64,000 nt of DNA from Rattus norvegicus. Lineage: Eukaryota > Chordata > Mammalia > Rodentia > Muridae. The stretch lies in contig NC_086031.1 of assembly GCF_036323735.1 (NCBI RefSeq), positions 49,112,225-49,176,224 on the forward strand, read 5' to 3'. The notes under the pieces were generated by a model that had not been told where the DNA came from, searched no databases, and was given only the letters and a program-made list of their open reading frames with translations. Positions 33,422 to 42,897 of the stretch are shown here, in pieces; positions within the stretch are counted from its first letter, which is position 1, and each line of letters opens with the position of its first letter. The translations under genes and the position numbers were made by a program.

Positions 33422-34410
33422 GACTGTGGCTCTCCTAACCAGGGACCACAGTCACCTAACCTGAAGCCGAGCTCCCCGCCCTGTTTTTCTCCCCCTAAGC
33501 CCACTCCTCCTCACCCAGTGTGGGGAGGGCCCTCTGGGGCTCCTAGAGCCCTGTTCTGCTGAGGTTTCAACTCCTGTTTTTATTGTAAAATAATTGCCCT
33601 CTCCCCAAGTCTGGTCCCCTAACCTCTCTCTGTCCCTTCAGTTACCCGACCCACTCCCCTCCCCGTCAACAGCCCTGGCCCCGCAACCCCTATCCTCACT
33701 CTCTGCCCCACCCTCCTCCCTTTTCAACACTCTGTTATTGTCCTGTGTGTACAGTATATATATGTATATATATTTTAATTTTTTAATTTAAGCGAAGACT
33801 AAGATCAACCATTTGATGCTGCAGGGGCCAAGTGGGACCTGGGAGGGGCAAATTGGAAAGACAGAAAGAGATGCAGGGTCCATGTGGGGGCAAATTCAGA
33901 CGCAAAAGAGTGGAGGCTGGCTCTCGGGGCGGGCACCAGCCTGGCCACCGGTGGTTGTCCCCATGTCCTGTAAAGTGTCTCTGTCTCCCAGTGGAGAGGC
34001 TGAATACGCAGGCCAGCAGGAGCCTCCTTTTCCCCAGCCTTGATAGGGCCACCAGGTACAACCAGGTCTAAGTGGGAGGACCAGGGTCCATGACATCCCA
34101 GCAGTCCCCACCCTCACTGTCCCTGGCCCCAGGTCCTGCCTCTACCCAGGGTCCCCACCTCCACGGTCTATCTCATTTTCTGTTCTCATTTCACAGAGTT
34201 GTACAAGGAGAGAACTCAGCATGGCGGGGTTGGTTCTTTGGTTTCGTTGGTTGGTTGGTTTAATTTAATAATTTGTAAAGTGACATTCCTCTTCCTTTTT
34301 ACACTTTCAGCTCATATTTAACCTCTGTTTGGGAAAAAACGATCCTCGTAACTGTACATTTTTTTTGACCTCCTAATAATGACAAGAATAAATTACAATT
34401 TTGTGTTGGG
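33422..34410 (+). other. Arl8a: Arl8a 3' untranslated region
   Basis: About 1 kb between the stop and the AATAAA at 34387. It contains pyrimidine-rich and AT-rich blocks (TATATATGTATATATA near 33755-33775) and a TTGG-repeat near 34245-34260. No SINE interrupts it. The end is inferred from the poly(A) signal and the GT-rich tract after it. Confidence 0.8.
34387..34392 (+). terminator. Arl8a: Arl8a poly(A) signal AATAAA
   Basis: Canonical AATAAA followed within 25 bases by a GT-rich downstream element (TTGGGGGGTGTGTGTGG). Confidence 0.88.
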
Positions 34411-34719
34411 GGGTGTGTGTGGTGCCAGTTGTTTCCCACAGATGTCACTGACCAGCAGACAGGCAGGGACACGAGCCCCTGCACACATACTCGGGGATGG
34501 CCGAGGGGTGCCACACCCACCGGGAACACGTACTCACACTCACGGGGAAACACAGCGGCCTGTCACAAAACAGCCTCCCACACGTGTGTCCGGGCCCTGC
34601 TTGTTGCCTGCTTCTCGTTCTCTTCATTGTCATGTACACTGATAGCTGCCAAGTGGCACTAAGCAGGTCTGTTAGAAGAGCTGCCCAGATCTGGGCATTC
34701 GAACTGAATCCCTCTTCTT

Positions 34720-34885
34720 TATTTCATGTATATGAATACACTGTTGCTATCTTCAGACACACCAGAAGAGGGCATCAGATCCCATTACAGATGGTTGTGA
34801 GCCACCATGTGGTTGCTGAGAATTGAACTCAGGACCTCTGGAGGAGCAGTCAGTGCTCTAAACCGCTGAGCCATCTCTCCAGCCC
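34720..34885 (-). repeat. Young B2 SINE, reverse, with target-site duplication
   Basis: A reversed B2 body ending GAGCCATCTCTCCAGCC. It is flanked by a perfect 16-bp duplication, CTGAATCCCTCTTCTT, at 34704-34719 and 34886-34901. It sits about 300 bases past the Arl8a poly(A) site. Confidence 0.95.
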
Positions 34886-34901
34886 CTGAATCCCTCTTCT
34901 T

Positions 34902-37900
34902 CGTAAGCACTTAAGCCCGTGGCTGCCCTCCAGTCCACACCTGCTTGCTCCCATAGAGCAAAAGTGAAGCCAGAACCAGGGCTCTGCATCCTCCCCTCTC
35001 TTCCAGTCCCCACCAGGAAGAAACCAAATGTCCTCAGAGGTATACTGGGCCTGCAGTCTCCTTTGTTTTCCTTTCTGTCCATCCTGTTGGTCTCTTGGAA
35101 AGGGCCCAACCGTTACTTGGTGGCTAGAATTCCTACCCTGCCTGTCTAGCTGGAGTTCTCAGCCTCAGTTCCCGTGGGTCCTCCTTGATTCAATGTGAAT
35201 CCAACCATGTCTAGTTTTATACTGGTACCCAATCTCTTGGACACTCCCTCCCCCACTCCCCTGGAAACAGACTGGAATGTCCCGAGTAGAACACCCAATC
35301 TCTTCACCCTGCATCTGCCAGGAGAAACAACCTCATTTGTCCTTGGTCTGTGAGGATTTGGGTGAGGCCACTATCCAGCCATGAATATATCCAGCCTTGA
35401 AGAGGATCTCCTAGGGGGATTTGAAGAAAGGGTCCAGGGATTTAGCTCAAGGTAGATTGCTGATCTATGTACTGTAGACCAGGCCCTAGCTTCCATTGAC
35501 CACATGGCGGGGGGGGGGGGTTGAAGAAGAGGGGGGTTGAGGGGGGAAGGGTTCGAGGAAAAACTAGATGGAGCTTGCCACCAGCTGACTGAGTCTCAGG
35601 AGCTTTCCCACCCCTTACGAGTGTAAGATGTGACCCTTCCTTTAGAAGGATGATAGGCCCAGCCAGGCCCTGTCTCTTGCCTTGCCTGTTTCACTGCGGA
35701 TGATGGGCTCCTATGCCTGTATCTGGGAGAGGACCATTTTCTCAACCCCTGGGATGTTTCAGCACTAAGCTGCCTCTCGGGTCCTGTGTTCTCCGGGTGC
35801 GATTTGATGAGAGATGAGCCGGTTATCACTGCCAAAACATTGCCCTGCACAGCGAGGTCATACGGATATGCAGCAGGGCCTAGACACCCTGTTCTTGAGT
35901 AGGGAATAAACTATGGAGAGTACGTATATAAACCGTCATGCTTGGCTCCTCTGAGGGCAAAAGTAGATGAGTTAATACCTGGCCAAGGGGCCGGAGAGGT
36001 GGCTCAGATTTAAGAGCATGTACTGTGCTCACAGAGGACATAGGTTTGGTTCCTAGGACACGTGTCAGGTGACTTTGGACCTCTGCAGGTACTGTGTCCA
36101 TGTGCACATACTCCATACACATGCACGTACTTAAAAATGACCAAAAAATAAGTATTTTTGGTCAGGCAAGTCTACTCCATATTACTAGAGATTTGAATCC
36201 CGAAAGGCATTGAGCCTTGCGGTGTGCCAGATGCTTAACACACCGTCTCCCAAGCCCCCTTTAACAATGGATTTGGATCCCAGGGCTTTGAACATTCAAG
36301 GCAAGCAGTCTACCATTGAGCTCCAGCTCCAGCATATGATGTATCTGGCCTCCTTTAATGACCACAGGCCTCTGTGAAGGAGAGACTGTTGGGTTTCCCA
36401 GAGTGAGAAGCTGAGGCTGAGCTTGAAACAGGTATACTCAGGACCCCAGGGTAAAGGACAGAGCTGAAACAGAACAAAGATAGCCCAGGGGTGATGTCAG
36501 GGGATGCCTCAGCCCTGGCATCAGGCCCTGAGGACTGGTCCCCAACTGTGGATGCCGTCATCTCTTTCCAAGCATCACAGCTCAAATCCACTGCCCACCC
36601 TTGTGCAGCAACCCCCTCCCCCTGAAGCCTGGGACCCCTGAACAACAAACCCCACATTGTTCCTTAGCTGGCTCAGGCTGGAGGGATAGCAGCTCTTTCC
36701 CAAGACTGACTGGCCTGCTGACTAGCTTTTCAAGCCATTCACGTTGGCTGGCTTGGAAGGTGGCAACCGGATAGGGTCTACGAGCCACCATTTCCCCACC
36801 CCTTTCAGCTCTGGGCCAGCCAGCAGGCAGGAGGGAGGGAGGTCCAGAGTGTGCCCTTTGTGGAAGAGGCCAACAAACAGGATGCTGAACCCACCCACCC
36901 CACCCCCTAGCCTTCCACCCTCAATCCTCTCCCTGCCCCTGACTTCACCTCAGTTCACCCGACCCGTTTCCTCCTCCCTTAGGAGCCCTTGGTGTGTGCA
37001 GGGCTCGGGTGGAGAGAGGATAGGAGAAAGCACATCCTTGCTGGTTCTGTTCAGAGACATGGGCCCACCTTTGCCCCACCCCCCATTCAACTACCCACAC
37101 ACTCAAAGTTCCTGAACACAAAGCTGGAGACTGGTCACTGTAGCAACAGGTCTGCCGAGAAATGGGTGGGTGTCATTCTTGAGCACAAAGGGTGCGTATG
37201 GCAGCTCTATCGCTTAGCAACAGCCTCCCTCTCTTGGCCAGCATCGATGGCCTTCGAGAGGCGGGTGCCAGGGAGTGAGAACAAGGCTGTTCAGATTCGA
37301 GTGGTGGGGAGGGAGACTTGACTGGGCAGGCCATGACCCAGGGGTGACTGAGCAAAGAATGGAGTTGGGCTGCCCACGACCCTGTGCCCTTGAGGACCTG
37401 TACTAGAAAAGGTTCTAGATTGGCCTGGTGAGCAAGAGTCTTTGTGGAACCCAGAGCAAAGCACCAGAGAAAGATGGCTTCAGGGCAAGCCGGGCTTGTG
37501 GGAAAGGGATGTTAGTGGTCCGGGCTGAGAGGTTCGTCTCTGGCTCATAGCCCAGCAGAGAGAAGGGGTCTTTGGAAGATACCTCAGAGAAAGAACTGAG
37601 GGAAATGACTTCAAGGGCAGGAGCCAGTAGGAGAAGCTACTGGGCCTACCGGGACCAACTGTAGAATCCTGCTAGGAAGGGTGATATGGTGGGGGCGGTG
37701 GGGGCGGTGGGGGCTGTGCGGGAAGGCAGCTGGGCCGTCTAAGAGCCAAACAGTCCACTCCAAGAAGCTGAATAAGAGCCACTGTTAGAGTGAGGGAGGC
37801 TGAGAGGCTGTGTGGCTCACGAAAGGAAGGCCTCTGGATTTCCTCAAATGGGGGCTTTGTGGAGAGGGTGAACGGAGGCAGGGGCTCCAGAGACAAGTGG

Positions 37901-38125
37901 GCCGATTTCCCAGGGGCATCTGGGTTTAGCTGTGGATAAAGGTCTAGTTCCCAGTTCCCAATGCCTTCCCTCCTCTCTGTCCCTTAAAAGCTGTAACATC
38001 CTCAGAAACCCCTCCCCCAAGGCAGAACTATAAGCCCAGGCTTAGGGGACTGCCCAGTCCCAGAAAAGGGCAGTCCGTTACATGTCTAGGCACTACCACT
38101 CGTGGACAAGGAAGTTCCGTGGGCA
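34902..38125. other. Intergenic interval Arl8a-Gpr37l1
   Basis: The two genes converge here. No coding exon was recognised. It holds a B3 SINE (35988-36150), a G-run near 35508-35520, a GGGGGCGGT repeat near 37691-37715 and otherwise unique sequence. Frames of 100-123 codons at 36744-37115 and 36989-37321 overlap in different phases and look like chance. Confidence 0.55.
35988..36150 (+). repeat. B3-type SINE
   Basis: GGGGCCGGAGAGGTGGCTCAG, then TTTGGTTCCTAGGACACGTG and ACTTAAAAATGACC. Confidence 0.85.
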
Positions 38126-38143
38126 CAGGGTTGTGGTACCTAC

Positions 38144-38149
38144 TTTATT
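38144..38149 (-). terminator. Gpr37l1: Gpr37l1 poly(A) signal AATAAA
   Basis: Forward TTTATT equals AATAAA on the minus strand, about 770 bases after the stop. Downstream on that strand is GT-containing sequence. Confidence 0.6.
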
Positions 38150-38316
38150 GTTTTTCCAGAATGGCCTTCTACAGGAAAGCACCTAACGGGAGGCAGGGGT
38201 CAGGCAATGCAACCGCAGTACCTCTAAGAACGGAAGACAGAAGTGAGAGACTCCTCTGGGAAAAGGGAAGGGACATTCAGGGCTAAGACAGACCCACTTT
38301 AGAAAATGGAATCCTG

Positions 38317-38420
38317 GGGCTGGGGATTTAGCTCAGTGGTAGAGCGCTTACCTAGGAAGCGCAAGGCCCTGGGTTCGGTCCCCAGCTCCGAAAAAAAGAA
38401 CCAAAAAAAAAAAAAAAAAA
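38317..38420 (+). repeat. Young ID SINE in the Gpr37l1 3' UTR (antisense)
   Basis: Near-consensus ID with poly(A), flanked by a perfect 14-bp duplication, AAAATGGAATCCTG, at 38303-38316 and 38417-38430 (its A-run merges with the tail). It is opposite to the direction of Gpr37l1 transcription. Confidence 0.95.
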
Positions 38421-38921
38421 TGGAATCCTGGGCTTGGTTAGGTGAGCCCCCCTAGAAGTGCCTGGTCCAGGATAGGGAGCTAGGTAGAAGTAGAGAAATG
38501 ATCATCGACATCATAGTGGTCCAACAATAGTTGGAGCTCATCAACACAGGATCCATCATGATGATGGAGGGGCTCAGCCAATAGTCAGATCCTAAGACCA
38601 AAGGGAGAACAGGCAAAAGGCCATGCCCGGGCTCGAGGGTGGCCAGATGGAGATGCTGGGCAACTCTAATGGCTAGACAGATCTCCATCTACAAGTGGGA
38701 AGGACAAGGCTGGCAGGTCCCTCTGAGGGTAAGAACAGCATTGTTTGTAGATGGAGCTTTGAAAAGCCCAGTCGTTGACAAAATAAGCCAAGTCCATCTC
38801 TAAACAGCAGGATGAGAGAGAGGCCAAAGTGAGACCATGTGAAAGAATCAGCAGACCGCCATGGATCGGCATGGCCCCCCTCCCCTGCCTGCTCTGTGCC
38901 TGCTCCTGTTCCCCCATGGGC

Positions 38922-39737
38922 TCAGCAAGGGGTGCCCAGGGGCAGGAGTGGGGGTGACTCCCTGGGCTTGTGGAAGTAGATGGAGGAGGACACTTCGGCC
39001 TTAAGCTTGCTGTCCGCGCTGACAGTGGCTGAGGAGTCTGATGCCCCACCACATTCTTCACAGCAGCAACAGCAGCAGCAATCCAGGAAGGCCTGGCCTA
39101 GCGGCCTGCAGATGCACAGGAGGAGCACGGGAGTGATGGCGCCCTTGAAGAACGTGGAGAACTGGTTGATGAGGCCCAGGAGGTCCAGGGTCTGCCTCGT
39201 GAGCTCAGTGGAGAGGTAAGCCACCACGATGTTGCAGACGTTTTCAGGGAGCGTACAGAAGGCATAGACCACAGTCAGGCCCACCACGGTGCTGTTAAGC
39301 TGACTCTCACACTGCTCATGTCTGCCCGCTCTACACTCAGGCTTCCTGCCCGGTGGGCCCCGCACCCGCCATGTCACCAGCTGACAGGTGACGGTGAAGA
39401 GGATGGGCAGACAGAAGTAGCAACCAAAATACCACCACATGCGGGCATTCTGGTAGGTCATCACCAGCGAATAGAGGGATTCGGGCAGGTCAGCTGAAGG
39501 TTTCATGATACATGAGTCCACAGTTCCCATGGTGGGAGTGGGCTCTTGTGCCAGCTGCCACAGCAGGAGTTCAGGCACAGCCAGCATCATGGAGCCCACC
39601 CAGATGACAGCCAGTTTAGCCAGGATTGATTGGCATCTCTCAATGGGTCTCACCTTTGGCAGGGTGCTGGTGGCCACATGGAATCGGTCTATGCCCAGGG
39701 CACAGAGACTGAAGGTTGTGACTCCCAGGGAGGAGAC
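38922..39737 (-). CDS. Gpr37l1: Gpr37l1 coding exon 2 (TM3-TM7 and tail)
   Basis: Acceptor TTCACAG|GTC, starting VSSLGVTTFSLCALGIDRF and ending at the stop at 38922-38924. It encodes 271 residues, with NQFSTFFKGAITPVLLLCIC at TM7. Confidence 0.96.
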   Translation of the reverse strand, partial: VSSLGVTTFSLCALGIDRFHVATSTLPKVRPIERCQSILAKLAVIWVGSMMLAVPELLLWQLAQEPTPTMGTVDSCIMKPSADLPESLYSLVMTYQNARMWWYFGCYFCLPILFTVTCQLVTWRVRGPPGRKPECRAGRHEQCESQLNSTVVGLTVVYAFCTLPENVCNIVVAYLSTELTRQTLDLLGLINQFSTFFKGAITPVLLLCICRPLGQAFLDCCCCCCCEECGGASDSSATVSADSKLKAEVSSSIYFHKPRESPPLLPLGTPC

Positions 39738-41364
39738 CTGTGAACAAGGATGTAGAAGAGAGAGTGCTCAGTTGAATAATTACGGAGGCAATGACATCCT
39801 GGTCCAGGCTGAACAGGCACATGAGTTACACGTGAACAGAGAATAGTAGCCGTGATAGTAACTGCTGTTGGTGAAGCATTCTCTCCCCAGCCCGCACTTC
39901 CTTTATGTCACAAACTCTCAATTATGCCCCTGCATAACATCAACACACACACACAGTGTGATCCTAGCACTCCAATGCACCGTCATACAGAAGAAACAGA
40001 AGTGTAGGCAGGAAAAGTGACTTGTCCACAACCGCACAGGCAATGAATGGGGAAACTTAGGTGGGTGGGTATTTCTTCTTCCTTTTTCCACATCCCACAG
40101 ACCCTGATGTCCCTCAGACACTGGAAGTCACCTCTAAGGAAGAACCAGGACAAAGACATAGAAACTCTGGGTTTAGTCTGGACGGACGGCATGTACAGGG
40201 AACCCCAGAACTTGAGAGGCAGAGACAGGAGAATCACAAGTTCAAGGCCAACCTTGGCCAAACAAAATTTGGAGACTAGCCTGGGATATATGAGATCCGG
40301 TCTCAAAACAGATGGAAGGGAAAGAAGGGAGAGAGGGAAAGAACAAATGGACACTGAAAGAAGAAAGGCAGTGGTGGCACAGGTCTTTAATCCCAGCACT
40401 CCAGAGGCAAAGACAGGTGGGTCTCTGAGTTCGAGGCCAGCCTGGTCTACAGAGTGAGTTCCAGGATAGCCAGGGTTACACAGAGAAACCCTGTCTCGAA
40501 TTAAAAAAATAAATAAATAGAAGAATGGACAAATTTTGGATTTTTGCAGGTCTTTCTACTTTCTGCGCCTTCTCATGGGAGACCACTGAGTTAAGGCCAT
40601 GGAACTGGGCCTGCTCTCTCTATCACTTCCACCCTGCCCACTCTGTCCTAGGCTGTCCAATATGGTGACAGCAGCCCCTGGAGAGCAGCCTGAGCTCTCC
40701 CTATCCCCACACACTGTTCATCCAGCAGCACGCAGGAAAATCACCCCAGTTGAGCCAAGAGGAAGCCAGAGCAGCAGGGCAAGAAACACCAGCTAGTGAG
40801 AGGAAAGACCCCTGAGCTGCTGGCTCCCTCTGGGGGGTTGTGCTCCCCTCCCTCCCTCTTTCTCTGGCTGGGGCAACACAATCCAGGGCTTATTTGCACT
40901 GCCACCAAGTGTCCTTTGTAAGAACCCCAACCCCCTCTCTTGGCAGGGGAGCCTGGGCCTGCCGAGGAGCGGCCTCTGAGGAAAACAGCAAAACACTGTT
41001 CTTTCTCTTTTCTCCTACGGCTCAGAAACGGTTCCAAATCTTACCAAGGGGCCATCCTGGGGTCTTCCCTACAGGAGAGTTCTGGGCAGCAGCAGAGGCT
41101 TATAGCCACACGCAAGAGCTGCTGTGTACCTGCCTTCTTCCTCCTTCTCCTTAAGCCATGCCCAAGTAAAAGCCACCGCAGGCTAAATTGATTCTAAACA
41201 CTTCCAGGATGTTACTCATTTTAATCCTTCAAGATTCAGGACTAACCACGGAGTGAGTGACACACACCTGTAAAGCTAGTGCTCTGGAGTGGGGAGGAGA
41301 ACTAGGAAGTCAAGACCATCCTCCATTACACAGTGAATTTGGAGCCAAGGGGAACAATGGGAGA

Positions 41365-41431
<67 letters not shown>

Positions 41432-41465
41432 AGAGAGAGAAGAGAGAGAGAGAAGAGAGAGGGGG

Positions 41466-41524
<59 letters not shown>

Positions 41525-41994
41525 GGAGGAGAGAGAGAGAAGAGAGAGAGAGTTGGGCATAAACTAACTGGGTTTGATGCTTATGCCTGTCACCCCAGCA
41601 CTGGGGAAGCTGAGACTGAGTTCAAGGACATCTTCAGCAACATAGCAAGTTGAAGCCAGACTGGGTTACATAAGAATACATCTAGGGGCTGGGGATTTAG
41701 CTCAGTGGTAGAGCGCTTACCTAGGAAGAGCAAGGCCCTGGGTTCGGTCCCCAGCTCCGAAAAAAAGAACCCAAAAAAAAAAAAAAAAAAAAAAAAGAAT
41801 ACATCTAAATGTTGGGGATTTAGCTCAGTGGTAGAGCGCTTGCCTAGCAGGCACAAGGCCCTGGGTTCGATCCCCAGCTCCAGAAAAAAAAAAAAAAAAC
41901 TAAATAAGAATACATCTAAAGGGCTGGAGAGATGGCTCAGCTGTTAAAGGCTAGGCTCACAACCAAAAATATAAGAATACATCTAAAAAATAGG

Positions 41995-42045
<51 letters not shown>

Positions 42046-42839
42046 GTGGGGACTGGTTGCTGGACATGGCTATCAGGCCTACAAAACTTTAACTAATTGG
42101 GTGGCTAAGAAAAAAAGATTCAAGGCCTATCTAGATTACTTCTGAGTAACTTAGTCAGACCCTGTCTCAAAATGAATAAAAAGAGAACTGGTGATACAGC
42201 GCAGTAGTGGTGGGCTACTGACCTAGCATGCACAAGGCCTTGAGTTCAAGCTCTCAGGCTAAAAGTGGGGGGAGGTGTAGGCTAGAGGTATAATTCAGCA
42301 GAATGCTTATCTATGTGAAAAGCCCTGGGTTCAACCCCAAGAAAAAAATAGTGCCAGACATGGTGGCACACAGCAACAATCCCAACCCTTTGGAGGCAGA
42401 GGTTGAAGACTGTCATTAGCTTGAGTTTGGGCTTCAGCTATAGTTCAATACCAGATCTGGCAAGGTTACAGGGAAAGACCCTGTCTCAAAACAACAGCAG
42501 CAATGACAAAGTTTTGGGGCTCGAAGAGTGCATGTTCAGTATGTGTGAAGCCCTTAAGTTCATCCCCAACTCATTCAGATAATTATCAGCCTAGATGAGA
42601 ACACTGAGTTTTAGGCAAGTTAAATAACTTACTGAGGTCACTTGGCCAGCAGCAGAAAAGAGCCCAGTTTCTACTATCATCTACTCAGTTCCAAAGCAAT
42701 GTGTTGGCCCAGCACAGTGGTACAGTTATTCCCAAACTCAGGAGACAGAGGCAGGAAGATCTCTATGAGTTAGAGACCAGCCTGGTTTATATGGCAAGTT
42801 CTAAGCCAGCAAGAAATGAGACCCTATCTAAAACAAAAC

Positions 42840-42897
<58 letters not shown>

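Larger units (their letters stand above)
38126..38921 (-). other. Gpr37l1: Gpr37l1 3' untranslated region (inferred)
   Basis: Extends from the stop to the first canonical poly(A) signal found on this strand, at 38144-38149, giving about 0.8 kb. It contains an antisense ID SINE at 38317-38420. The end is inferred. Confidence 0.6.

Noticed and set aside
38980..39219. Gln-rich plus-strand ORF opposite Gpr37l1
   Set aside because: It is the antisense reading of the poly-Cys coding repeat in Gpr37l1 exon 2.
41257..41653. Arg-Glu repeat proteins on one strand and Ser-Leu repeats on the other
   Set aside because: Translation of a GA/CT microsatellite.
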